From contig CAYJKT010000013.1 of the NCBI GenBank assembly GCA_964370775.1, positions 8,484 to 72,483 of the forward strand: DNA of 64,000 nucleotides, in the 5' to 3' direction. The notes below the pieces were generated by a model, which was not told where the DNA came from, made no database searches, and saw only the letters and a program-made list of their open reading frames with translations. The translations under genes were made by a program, and so were the position numbers. Positions 1 to 7,518 of the stretch are shown in pieces (positions within the stretch are counted from its first letter, which is position 1; every line of letters starts with the position of its first letter). The stretch is from SIG603 sp964370775. Lineage in GTDB: Bacteria; Bacillota; Clostridia; Oscillospirales; Acutalibacteraceae.

Positions 1-1
1 C

Positions 2-664
2 ATACCAAAACAGTTTCTTAAACTTGGCGAAAAAGTCATACTATTATATAGTATAGAAACTTTTATGAGCATAGACGAGTTTGATATGCTATATATTGGA
101 GTTCACAGCGAGTGGTTTGAGTACACAGAAAACCTTATTAAAGAACATTTTCCGACAAATTCTGACAAAATAAAAATAGTGTGTGGTGGCAAAGACAGAA
201 ACGACACAATTTTTAACATTATAAATAGTATAGAGAATGAACATGGCGAAAGTGATGATAATATTATTATAACTCACGACGCTGTAAGGGTTTTTGTCAG
301 CAAAAAAATTATTGAAGAAAATATAAAAACCGTAAAAAAATATGGTGCCTGTGGTACGAGTATTCCCGTAATAGACACCATAATTGTAAGTGATAATTCA
401 GTTGTGATGAACGATATTCCAAGTAGAGACCGTTTGTATCAAGCTCAAACTCCTCAAAGTTTTAATATTAATTTGCTTAAAAAGCATTATTACTCTTTAA
501 GTGAAGATGAAAAAGCTGTACTTACAGACGCTTGTAAGATATTGCTTGTAAGAGGTGAGGAAGTGAGAATGGTTGAGGGTGATTTTCTTAACTTTAAAAT
601 CACAACCAAAAAAGATTACATGATAGCGCAGTCTATTGTAGATAAAATTAAAACAGAGTTTTAA
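2..664 (+). CDS. tarI: D-ribitol-5-phosphate cytidylyltransferase (TarI/IspD family), 5'-truncated by window edge
   Basis: This is the 3' part of a CTP-dependent sugar/polyol-phosphate cytidylyltransferase that would make CDP-ribitol (TarI) or CDP-methylerythritol (IspD). The reading frame is open to the first base and already reads a PKQFL-x-LG motif, which normally follows the N-terminal nucleotide-binding loop, so the true start lies upstream; the ATG at 65 is internal. Visible family motifs are GGxDRNDTI, ITHDAVRVF, an IP-x-RDRLYQAQTPQSF segment and LTDACKILL near the C-terminus. The SLSEDEKAVLTDACKI and LNFKITT stretches resemble TarI more than IspD as I remember them, so TarI is preferred, but IspD cannot be excluded without the neighbours. 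Its 3' end overlaps the convergent downstream gene by 17 bp. Confidence 0.75.
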   Translation: MPKQFLKLGEKVILLYSIETFMSIDEFDMLYIGVHSEWFEYTENLIKEHFPTNSDKIKIVCGGKDRNDTIFNIINSIENEHGESDDNIIITHDAVRVFVSKKIIEENIKTVKKYGACGTSIPVIDTIIVSDNSVVMNDIPSRDRLYQAQTPQSFNINLLKKHYYSLSEDEKAVLTDACKILLVRGEEVRMVEGDFLNFKITTKKDYMIAQSIVDKIKTEF

Positions 665-1295
665 AGAACTCGAACAACAATGCACCCTTAGCGGTGCATT
701 TATTTTTGTATTCATTAGGAATACGTTCTGGGTGCCACTGCACTCCTATAATAGGTTTTGTCTCGTGAGACACAGCCTCAACAAGTCCGTCGTCAGCAAA
801 AGCAAGTGGAACAAGACAGTCGGCAAGCTGCTTAATTGATTGATGATGAGCACTGTTAACGGTGAAAGAACTGCCGTATAATCTGCTTAAAAAACAGTTG
901 TCTATACAGTTAACACCGTGGAACTTATCCTCTGCACCTCCACAACGTGAATGTAAGGTTTTGGACGGAATATCTTGATATAGGCTACCTCCAAACGCAA
1001 CATTTAGCAGTTGAATACCTTTGCATATACCAAGTATAGGTTTGTTTGCATTTGCAAATATGTTAACCAACTGTAGCTCTTTCAAATCTTTTTCAGTTTC
1101 TACATTCTCGCAAAAGAGGTTTTGCTCACCATAAAACTTAGGGTTCATGTCATAACCACCTGTTAAAAGAAGCCCGTCAGCTATATAGCAATCGGTTATT
1201 TCAGTGCTAAAAACAGGGTCAAATCCATTTTCTACCAACGCATTAAAGTAGTTGATATATTCCGTAACTTCTCCATAAACAAAAATTTTATTCAT
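648..1295 (-). CDS. Class-I glutamine amidotransferase-like hydrolase (peptidase C26, gamma-glutamyl-GABA hydrolase type)
   Basis: A 215-residue protein of the PuuD/YvdE-like peptidase C26 family, which hydrolyses gamma-glutamyl amides such as gamma-glutamyl-GABA. The triad is visible: nucleophile Cys91 in GICKGIQLLN, and His188/Glu190 in VQWHPE. The oxyanion loop appears as LLTGGYDMNP (residues 43-52). It is slightly shorter than most family members (about 230-250 aa) but keeps all core motifs. It converges on the cytidylyltransferase with a 17-bp 3' overlap and no terminator between them. The substrate cannot be told from sequence, and no putrescine pathway genes are nearby. Confidence 0.8.
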   Translation of the reverse strand: MNKIFVYGEVTEYINYFNALVENGFDPVFSTEITDCYIADGLLLTGGYDMNPKFYGEQNLFCENVETEKDLKELQLVNIFANANKPILGICKGIQLLNVAFGGSLYQDIPSKTLHSRCGGAEDKFHGVNCIDNCFLSRLYGSSFTVNSAHHQSIKQLADCLVPLAFADDGLVEAVSHETKPIIGVQWHPERIPNEYKNKCTAKGALLFEFFKTLF

Positions 1296-1313
1296 ATTAA
1301 GCCTCGTAAAATA

Positions 1314-1787
1314 TTACATTACCTTGTTTTTTCTAACAGCTTTAAAAATAGAGAAAGACACAAAACCAATCAAACCACCAATTACATTTAATATAATGTC
1401 GTCAACATCAAACCTACCTAGCAAAGTAACCCACTGAAGAAGCTCAATGGACAGTATAAGAAGAAAAATAAATAATATATAGGCAAAAAAGTTATTTAGC
1501 TTTTTGCAAAGATATGGTGGAAAAATACCAAGAGGAATGAACATAACAACATTTCCTACTAAATTTACAAAAGCAAACGCAGATAAAGATAGGTCGTTTT
1601 GGAAATTGAGTGTTAGGTCGTAAAAAAGCCAAAATGTAGAAAACGGTTCTAGATTATAATTATTCATAAGCTGTTGATTATAAGGTTCACTACTAATATA
1701 TTCAATTCGCTGACCAAATAGAAGCCAAAGCATAGTAAGCGAATACAAAACGAACAACAAAATTACTACTGGTTTTCTTTTTTTCAT
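1314..1787 (-). CDS. VanZ-like membrane protein
   Basis: A 157-residue integral membrane protein of the VanZ-like family. About four hydrophobic segments are visible: near the N-terminus after MKKRKPVV, in the middle (FAFVNLVGNVVMFIPLG), then AYILFIFLLILSIELLQW and the C-terminal IILNVIGGLIGF. The NxxMFIPLG and ELLQ signatures are characteristic of VanZ-like proteins. The start at 1787 is preferred because an AAAGGGTG ribosome-binding site lies just upstream; a longer frame opens at 1832 but lacks one. VanZ itself raises teicoplanin resistance, but most family members have unknown functions, so no resistance role is inferred. Confidence 0.7.
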   Translation of the reverse strand: MKKRKPVVILLFVLYSLTMLWLLFGQRIEYISSEPYNQQLMNNYNLEPFSTFWLFYDLTLNFQNDLSLSAFAFVNLVGNVVMFIPLGIFPPYLCKKLNNFFAYILFIFLLILSIELLQWVTLLGRFDVDDIILNVIGGLIGFVSFSIFKAVRKNKVM

Positions 1788-2005
1788 GAATACACCCTTT
1801 CTTAAATAAAATGATACCACTAATGTTAACACTTGAGAGCTGAAAAGTCAAATTAACACTTAACACAAATATCTGTTATTTTACATTTAACAAACAATCA
1901 CAATAAAAATATATAAATATACATGCATATTTTGTGCAACATTTTAATTAAAGTAAAATTTATGTAAATTGAGACTGTGAGATAATAAGCTAACAAGAGC
2001 AAAAC

Positions 2006-2027
2006 GGCTTAGTTAAGCCATTTTTTA
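2006..2027 (+). terminator. Terminator-like hairpin upstream of pstS
   Basis: GGCTTA and TAAGCC (2006-2011 and 2014-2019) form a short hairpin followed by ATTTTTT. It lies in the 372-base gap (1788-2159) between the divergent vanZ-like and pstS genes, where no upstream gene on this strand needs terminating. It could end a short leader or small RNA, or be chance in AT-rich DNA. The rest of the gap is AT-rich and shows no ORF. Confidence 0.4.
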
Positions 2028-2060
2028 GATAGTCAAAAATTTATCAACTTTAATTTATAT

Positions 2061-2106
2061 TTAACATAAATCTATTTGCATTTTTACATAGTATGGTTAT
2101 TATAAA
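2061..2106 (+). promoter_or_regulatory. Candidate pst promoter with Pho-box-like hexamers
   Basis: TTTGCA (2075-2080) lies 17 bp before TATTAT (2098-2103), about 60 bases ahead of the pstS start. TTAACA at 2061 and TTTACA at 2083 resemble PhoP half-sites (TTAACA type), but their spacing is not the regular 11-bp periodicity of Bacillus Pho boxes. Phosphate control is inferred from the genes downstream rather than demonstrated by the site. Confidence 0.35.
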
Positions 2107-2159
2107 TCTCGTAAGATATGAAAAAGAAATTAAATTAAAAACTTAAAGGAGATAATCCA

Positions 2160-3122
2160 ATGAAAAAAATTATTACAGCTATAATCGCAGCTTCTTTAGC
2201 GATGGTTATGATGGTAGGATGTACTACAGAAGGTACTGAGTCAAGCACTACTGAGTCAAGCACTACAGAATCAAGTGCAACAGAATCAAGTGAAGATGCA
2301 AGCACAGAGTCAAGCGAAGCTTCTGAAGAAGAAACAACAGGTGCTACAGCTACAGGCCTTATCACAGTAGTTAGCCGTGAAGACGGTTCAGGTACACGTG
2401 GTGCTTTCGTAGAAATCACAGGCGTTGACGATGGCGAAGGCGATAACACAACAACAAGCGCAGTTATCCACAGTGGTCAAGGTGCAGTTATGACTTATGT
2501 TGCTGGTGATACACAAGCTATGGGTTATGTAAGCTTAGGTGCGTTAGATGATTCAGTTAAAGCTATTGCAGTTGACGGCGTTATGCCAAGCATTGATACT
2601 ATCTTAGATGGTACATACACAGTTGCTAGACCTTTCAACATCGCAACATTAAAAGGAGAAGAAGTAGATGCAGTTTCTCAAGACTTAATCAACTTTATCT
2701 TCTCACAAGCTGGTCAAGACATCGTAGCTGCTGAAGGCTATGTTCCAGTAGACGTAACAGTAGATACATTTGAGTCAACAATGCCAGAGGGTACAATCAC
2801 AGTTGGTGGTTCTACATCAGTTACTCCAGTTATGGAAAAACTAGTTGAAGCTTATAATGCTATAAATGCAAATGCAACAATCAACCTAGAGAGCGTTGGT
2901 TCAACAGGTGGTATGACAGGTGCAACAGACGGTACATTTGATATCGGTATGGCTAGCCGTGAGCTAAAAGATTCAGAGTTAGAAGTACTAGATGGTACAC
3001 CAATCGCTATGGACGGTATCGCAATGATCGTTCACCCAGAAAACCCAATGGAGAACATTACTCTAGAGCAAATCAGACAAATCTATGTTGGTGAAGTTAC
3101 ACTATACGACGATTTAGGCTAA
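2160..3122 (+). CDS. pstS: Phosphate-binding lipoprotein PstS, apparently circularly permuted
   Basis: A 320-residue lipoprotein that should capture phosphate outside the cell for PstCAB. Residues 1-21 form a lipoprotein signal with lipobox VGC (Cys21). Residues 22-62 are a Ser/Thr/Glu-rich linker. In ordinary PstS the order is GSTSV, then SRELK, then SREDGSGTRGAF. Here SREDGSGTRGAF comes first (72-83), followed by the usual C-terminal half ending in AEGYVPVD. Only then come GGSTSVTPVMEKL (216-228), MASRELKD (264-271) and ALDGIA-like MDGIAMIV. The protein stops at LYDDLG, which matches the hinge just before the SRE segment in normal homologues. All phosphate-contacting motifs are kept. A GGAG site precedes the ATG. 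Function is strongly supported by pstCAB downstream. Confidence 0.88.
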   Translation: MKKIITAIIAASLAMVMMVGCTTEGTESSTTESSTTESSATESSEDASTESSEASEEETTGATATGLITVVSREDGSGTRGAFVEITGVDDGEGDNTTTSAVIHSGQGAVMTYVAGDTQAMGYVSLGALDDSVKAIAVDGVMPSIDTILDGTYTVARPFNIATLKGEEVDAVSQDLINFIFSQAGQDIVAAEGYVPVDVTVDTFESTMPEGTITVGGSTSVTPVMEKLVEAYNAINANATINLESVGSTGGMTGATDGTFDIGMASRELKDSELEVLDGTPIAMDGIAMIVHPENPMENITLEQIRQIYVGEVTLYDDLG

Positions 3123-3157
3123 TTTGATTAATAAAACAAAATTTAATGTGTGATAAA

Positions 3158-3177
3158 GGGCGGATGAAAATCCGCCC
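3158..3177. repeat. Palindrome between pstS and pstC (REP-like stem without GTAG foot)
   Basis: GGGCGGAT and ATCCGCCC form a perfect 8-bp stem with a GAAA tetraloop. No T-run follows, so it is not a classic terminator. The stem closely matches the REP-like palindromes at 15249-15377 (GGGTGGAT/ATCCACCC), but the GTAG foot is missing. It may be a decayed REP that now acts as an mRNA processing or stability element, keeping pstS transcript levels above pstCAB. Confidence 0.6.
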
Positions 3178-3327
3178 AAACGCATGATTAGATATAATTT
3201 TCTTTGTAAGTTTTGTATATAATTTAATTGTTTTTATTGGTGTCTTTGATTGATTAACATATAAATAATCAAATATACTAAGAGATAGTGAGATAACTGT
3301 CTCTAAATTTTTATTTTGGGAGGAAGT

Positions 3328-4221
3328 ATGATTAAGGAAAAAGGTAAAGAAGCCTTATTTGAACTAATGTTCTTAGTAGTAGCTACTATTTCTATTCTGT
3401 GTGTTATAACAATATGCCTGTTTTTATTTGCTACAGGTATACCTGCAATTGCAGAGATAGGTTTTGTTCAGTTTATTTTTGGAACAGAATGGCAACCGTC
3501 ATCAGATACTTATGGAATTTTCCCTATGATAGTGGGAAGTATTTACATAACAGGTGGTGCAGTGCTTTTTGGCGTGCCAGTTGGCGTGCTAACTGCAATT
3601 TATATGACAAACTATTGTCCAGCAAAATTATACAAAATTTTAAAACCGGCAGTTAACTTAATGGCTGGTATTCCGTCTATTATTTACGGATTTTTTGGTA
3701 TGACAGTTTTAGTTCCAGCTGTTAGAGATAATTTTAACGCTTTGGCAAAATCTACTGGAATAACAGCGTTTTATTCAAATGGTAGCTCAATTTTAACAGC
3801 TTCTTTCCTATTAGGATTTATGATACTTCCAACAATAATCAATATCAGCGAAAGCGCATTAAGAGCAGTTCCTTCTTTCTATTACGAAGGCGCAAGAGCA
3901 CTTGGTGCAACACATGAACAAGCAGTGTTTAAAGTGGTTTTACCAGCTGCAAAATCAGGTGTTTTTGCTTCTTTAGTGCTTGGTATAGGCAGAGCAATCG
4001 GCGAGACAATGGCAGTTATTCTAGTAGCTGGTAACCAACCAAGACTAACAGGAAACATCTTGCAAGGCATTAGAACACTTACAGCTAACGTTGTTATGGA
4101 GATGTCTTACGCAGCAGATTTACATGCAGACGCTCTAGTTGCAACAGGTGTTGTGTTATTCGTGTTTATCTTAATCATCAACATGAGTTTCTCACTTTTG
4201 CAAAGGAGGAATGATCAATGA
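3328..4221 (+). CDS. pstC: Phosphate ABC transporter permease PstC
   Basis: A 297-residue inner-membrane permease with about six hydrophobic segments. The N-terminal helix is followed by a periplasmic loop carrying FGTEWQPSSDTYGIFP, typical of PstC. The EAA-type cytoplasmic loop that docks PstB appears as YYEGARALGATHEQAVFKVVLP, and GIGRAIGETMAV follows. The ATG at 3328 is chosen because GGGAGG lies directly upstream; a TTG at 3316 in the same frame is less likely. The stop overlaps the pstA start (ATGA), so the two are translationally coupled. Confidence 0.93.
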   Translation: MIKEKGKEALFELMFLVVATISILCVITICLFLFATGIPAIAEIGFVQFIFGTEWQPSSDTYGIFPMIVGSIYITGGAVLFGVPVGVLTAIYMTNYCPAKLYKILKPAVNLMAGIPSIIYGFFGMTVLVPAVRDNFNALAKSTGITAFYSNGSSILTASFLLGFMILPTIINISESALRAVPSFYYEGARALGATHEQAVFKVVLPAAKSGVFASLVLGIGRAIGETMAVILVAGNQPRLTGNILQGIRTLTANVVMEMSYAADLHADALVATGVVLFVFILIINMSFSLLQRRNDQ

Positions 4222-5084
4222 CAAAGAAAAAAAGACATCCAGCCTCAGCTATTCTTAAAGGTTTGGTTTATCTAAGTGCAATAATCACTTTTTTAATTAT
4301 AGTCATTATAATGTGGGATATTTTATCTCAAGGCTTACCACAAATTGTAAGAGAAATTGGATATTTAATAAATGGAGAAGACTCACTTTTCTCCCCAACA
4401 TATACATCAGATAACCTATCAATGGTTCCTGCTGTTATCAACACATTAGTAATGGTAGTTGTGTCCTTGTTAATATCATCGATTTTGGGAATTGGCTCTG
4501 CGATATACCTTGTTGAGTATGCAAAATCAGGTAGCAAATTAGTTAAGTTCATAAGAGTAACAGCAGAGACACTATCAGGTATTCCATCTATCGTTTATGG
4601 ATTATTTGGTTCATTGTTTTTCGTTAAGTTTTTAGGCATGGGAATGTCTTTAATAGCTGGTATTTTAACGGCTTCAATAATGATACTCCCAACAATTATA
4701 AGGTCAACAGAAGAAGCTTTAAAATCTGTTCCTATGAGTTACAGAGAAGCTAGTTACGGATTAGGAACTGCAAAACTTCGCACAATAATGGGAGTGGTTT
4801 TACCGTCAGCTACAAATGGTATACTAGCAGGTATCATTCTTTCTATTGGACGTGTTGTTGGCGAAACAGCGGCACTTATATTTACATCTGGCACAACAAG
4901 TGGTGTTGCAGAAAACATATTTACCGACGGTGGTAGAACACTTGCAGTTCACATGTATATATTAACATCAGAAGGCGTTGCGCACTTCCCACAAGCTTAT
5001 GCAACAGCAGCAGTGCTGTTAATTGTAGTTGTATTGATAAACTGGCTGTCTTCATTAGTTGCCGGTAAACTAACGAAAGGGTAA
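4218..5084 (+). CDS. pstA: Phosphate ABC transporter permease PstA
   Basis: A 288-residue permease that pairs with PstC to form the phosphate channel. Family motifs include LSGIPSIVYGLFG, SYREASYGLGTAKLRTI (EAA loop contacting PstB) and GRVVGETAALIFT. About six membrane segments are visible. It begins inside the pstC stop codon with AAAGGAGGA just upstream, and its own stop abuts the pstB start. Confidence 0.93.
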   Translation: MTKKKRHPASAILKGLVYLSAIITFLIIVIIMWDILSQGLPQIVREIGYLINGEDSLFSPTYTSDNLSMVPAVINTLVMVVVSLLISSILGIGSAIYLVEYAKSGSKLVKFIRVTAETLSGIPSIVYGLFGSLFFVKFLGMGMSLIAGILTASIMILPTIIRSTEEALKSVPMSYREASYGLGTAKLRTIMGVVLPSATNGILAGIILSIGRVVGETAALIFTSGTTSGVAENIFTDGGRTLAVHMYILTSEGVAHFPQAYATAAVLLIVVVLINWLSSLVAGKLTKG

Positions 5085-5089
5085 TGAAT

Positions 5090-5836
5090 ATGAAATTTCA
5101 AATTAAAAATGCAGACTTATTTTATGGCAATTTTCAAGCGCTAAAAAGCGTAAATTTAGATATACCAAATAACGAGATTTCTGCTTTTATTGGTCCATCA
5201 GGTTGCGGAAAATCTACATTGTTAAAATGCTTAAACAGAATGAACGACCTAGTAGAGGGTTGTAAAGTAACAGGAGACTTTCTGTTAGACGGCGAGAATA
5301 TCTATGGTGACATTGATGTTAACCAACTTAGAAAAAAAGTAGGCATGGTTTTCCAAAAACCTAATCCATTCCCTATGAGTATCTATGATAACATAGCTTA
5401 TGGACCTAGAGTTCACGGAATTAAAAGCAAAAACCAACTAGATGAAATAGTAGAAAAAAGCTTAAGAGATGCTTCTATCTGGGAAGAAACAAAAGACAGA
5501 CTAAAGAAATCAGCACTAGGAATGTCTGGTGGTCAACAGCAAAGATTATGTATAGCAAGAGCGCTTGCGATACAACCAGAAGTTTTACTTATGGACGAAC
5601 CAACATCAGCACTAGACCCAATTTCAACAGGTAAAATCGAGGAGCTTTCTTTAGAGCTTAAAAAGAAATATACAATAATCATTGTTACACACAACATGCA
5701 ACAAGCAACAAGAATTTCAGATAACACATCATTCTTCTTGCTAGGCGAGGTTATTGAATCTGGCAAAACAGAGCAAATATTCTCTATGCCAAAAGAGAAA
5801 AAGACAGAAGAATATATCACTGGTCGTTTTGGTTGA
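5090..5836 (+). CDS. pstB: Phosphate ABC transporter ATPase PstB
   Basis: The ATPase that powers PstCA, 248 residues from the chosen start. Walker A is GPSGCGKST, the Q-loop is MVFQKPNPFPMS, the signature is LGMSGGQQQRL, Walker B is VLLMDEPTSALDP, and the switch histidine is in IIVTHNMQQA. The KPNPFPMSIYDNI segment is diagnostic of PstB. An ATG at 5084 overlaps the pstA stop, but AGGG at 5078-5081 is better spaced for the ATG at 5090. No phoU follows; a strong terminator comes next, so the operon is pstSCAB only. Confidence 0.95.
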   Translation: MKFQIKNADLFYGNFQALKSVNLDIPNNEISAFIGPSGCGKSTLLKCLNRMNDLVEGCKVTGDFLLDGENIYGDIDVNQLRKKVGMVFQKPNPFPMSIYDNIAYGPRVHGIKSKNQLDEIVEKSLRDASIWEETKDRLKKSALGMSGGQQQRLCIARALAIQPEVLLMDEPTSALDPISTGKIEELSLELKKKYTIIIVTHNMQQATRISDNTSFFLLGEVIESGKTEQIFSMPKEKKTEEYITGRFG

Positions 5837-5857
5837 TTTATATATTACAAAACAAAA

Positions 5858-5906
5858 CAGGCTCAAATTATGCAGTTAATGCAAGGTTTGAGCCTGTTGC
5901 TTTTTT
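5858..5906 (+). terminator. Rho-independent terminator of the pst operon
   Basis: CAGGCTCAAA (5858-5867) pairs perfectly with TTTGAGCCTG (5887-5896) and is followed by TTGCTTTTTT. It lies 22 bases after pstB and ends the operon before the convergent sigF gene. Confidence 0.88.
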
Positions 5907-5947
5907 CAGATATTTATATTTATAGATAAACAATATAACACCAAAAC

Positions 5948-5970
5948 GCAGGGGACGGGTAGCTCGTCCC
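5948..5970 (+). repeat. REP-like palindrome with GCAG foot
   Basis: GCAG is followed by GGGACGGG, a TAG loop and CTCGTCCC, giving an 8-bp stem (one G-T) and a 3-nt loop. This is the geometry of the GTAG elements at 33476-33621. It sits alone in the intergenic space between convergent pstB and sigF, and is probably a diverged solitary copy of the same family. Confidence 0.6.
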
Positions 5971-6005
5971 CTTGACTTACACATTCAAAAAACACAATAG
6001 TTTAC

Positions 6006-6650
6006 CTACAACAACGCCCTAATCTGTAACAAAAGTTTTTTCTCACGTCTGCTAATTTGTACCTGAGAACACCCAAAAATCTTTGCTATTTCGGTTTGGG
6101 TCTTGTTTTTATAATACCTTAAATCAATCAACTTTTTATCGTCTTCATTAAGAGACGAAATCACTTGATGCAAGGATAATTTATCCGTCAGTTCTTCCTC
6201 TCCGCTGCCAACAGGTATATCTAACTGGTTCACGGCTCCGTCGCTCTCCATAGTTAATGAAATCGCACTCACACACGCACTCATGGCGTTAACAATGTTT
6301 TCTTCGCTCGTGTCAAGTATCTCTGCAATTTGAGACACAGTGGGCACATAGCCCTCTTTAGTGCTGAAAGAGTTTATAACAACACGAACTTTATTGGCAA
6401 GTTCTCTCACACTACGAGACACTTTAACTATGCCGTCGCTTCGCAAAAAGCCTTTTATCTCGCCGATAATTACAGGCACAGCATACGTAGAAAATTTCAA
6501 ACCTCTGCTTGTGTCAAAGTTTTGTGAAGCCTTAACCAAGCCCACGCAACCTATCTGAAACAAGTCTTCGTAATCCACGCCCCTACCCTTAAATCTGCCA
6601 GCGCATAAGTGCACAAGACCTATGTTATCGGTAACTAAGCTGTCACTCAT
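6006..6650 (-). CDS. sigF: Sporulation sigma factor SigF
   Basis: The forespore-specific sigma factor, about 214 residues. Region 2 motifs DLFQIGCVGLVKA, FSTYAVPVIIGEIKGFLR, a region 3 segment and a region 4 helix-turn-helix (KTQTEIAKIFGCSQVQISRREK) are in order. SigF and SigG are close paralogues; the third position after spoIIAA and spoIIAB identifies this one as SigF. The ATG at 6650 overlaps the end of spoIIAB, so translation is probably coupled; a GTG at 6659 is the alternative. The factor is held inactive by SpoIIAB. Confidence 0.93.
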   Translation of the reverse strand: MSDSLVTDNIGLVHLCAGRFKGRGVDYEDLFQIGCVGLVKASQNFDTSRGLKFSTYAVPVIIGEIKGFLRSDGIVKVSRSVRELANKVRVVINSFSTKEGYVPTVSQIAEILDTSEENIVNAMSACVSAISLTMESDGAVNQLDIPVGSGEEELTDKLSLHQVISSLNEDDKKLIDLRYYKNKTQTEIAKIFGCSQVQISRREKKLLLQIRALL

Positions 6651-7092
6651 TTTTATCACTCAAATACTTTGTTAATGTAATGGTAGTGCCTTTGTTTAAA
6701 GCAGAGGAAACACGCAGTTTATCGCAAAAGCTTTCCATAACAGCAAAGCCAATTCCGGCTTGTTCGTCGCCACCGGTAGAGTACAGTGGTTCCATAGCTT
6801 TTACAATGTCGTCAATGCCACAGCCTTTATCTTTCACTTTAATCTCCAACCTGTTATCGCTGAACATTTTTAGCTGTATGTAAACTATGCCTGTTTTGTT
6901 ACGATACGCATGGATAATGGCATTTGTTACAGCCTCTGACACAGCAGTTTTAACATCAGTAATGTCGGACACAGTTGGGTCTAGCGACATCATAAACGCA
7001 GTTATAGCACCCCTTGCAAAGCTTTCGTTTCCTGATACTGACGGAAACTGTATCTTAGCAGAATTTATCAGCTTTATCTTTGTGTCGCTCAT
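6643..7092 (-). CDS. spoIIAB: Anti-sigma F factor SpoIIAB
   Basis: A 149-residue GHKL-family serine kinase and anti-sigma factor. The N-box (EAVTNAIIHAY) and the ATP-binding G1 box (DKGCGIDD) are visible, followed by GIGFAVMESFCD and a C-terminal KGTTITLTKYL strand. It binds SigF and phosphorylates SpoIIAA. It overlaps spoIIAA by 4 bp upstream and sigF by 8 bp downstream, the compact arrangement typical of spoIIA. Confidence 0.94.
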   Translation of the reverse strand: MSDTKIKLINSAKIQFPSVSGNESFARGAITAFMMSLDPTVSDITDVKTAVSEAVTNAIIHAYRNKTGIVYIQLKMFSDNRLEIKVKDKGCGIDDIVKAMEPLYSTGGDEQAGIGFAVMESFCDKLRVSSALNKGTTITLTKYLSDKNE

Positions 7093-7400
7093 CTTCTCTC
7101 TCCTCCTGTAAAGGCAAATACTCCAGCAAGTTTTGCCATTTTAGAAATATCCTCGGTTATATTAGTAAGAATTACTCTGCCGTTCCAATGCTTAACAAGG
7201 CGAATTCTACCAAGAATTAAGCCAACACCAGAGCTATCCATAAAAGGCACGTCCTTAAAATCTAGCTTCAACACAGGAGGTCTGATTGACTGCAAAGTTT
7301 TATCAATATTTGTCCTAAGTTCCACTGCGTTGTGGTGGTCTATTTCTCCACTTAAAAAAGCAGTTAAAATGTCGTTTTTATATTCCAGTTTAACACTCAT
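7089..7400 (-). CDS. spoIIAA: Anti-anti-sigma factor SpoIIAA
   Basis: A 103-residue STAS-domain protein. When dephosphorylated it releases SigF from SpoIIAB. The phosphorylatable serine lies in FMDSSGVGLILGR (Ser57), the signature site of the family. The start at 7400 is preferred because a GGAG site precedes it; an upstream in-frame ATG at 7475 would add 25 residues overlapping the folC terminator. It is the first gene of the spoIIA operon; a sigma-H promoter would be expected upstream but no convincing match is seen. Confidence 0.93.
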   Translation of the reverse strand: MSVKLEYKNDILTAFLSGEIDHHNAVELRTNIDKTLQSIRPPVLKLDFKDVPFMDSSGVGLILGRIRLVKHWNGRVILTNITEDISKMAKLAGVFAFTGGERR

Positions 7401-7453
7401 ATTTTCTCCGTTCCGCTTTTGGCAATTTAATGTATTTTTCTTCACGATTAACG

Positions 7454-7488
7454 CAAAAAAACTATCTGTAAACATTTTATACAGATAG
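7454..7488 (-). terminator. Terminator of folC
   Basis: On the minus strand CTATCTGTA pairs perfectly with TACAGATAG (7480-7488 with 7462-7470), followed by a run of seven to eight T. It separates folC from the downstream spoIIA operon, so spoIIA must have its own promoter in the short gap. Confidence 0.82.
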
Positions 7489-7518
7489 TCTTAAAAAAGT
7501 TGTCGCACTTTGACATGC

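Noticed and set aside
6006..6659. SigG instead of SigF
   Set aside because: The two are similar, but the gene directly follows spoIIAA and spoIIAB with overlapping frames, which is the sigF position.
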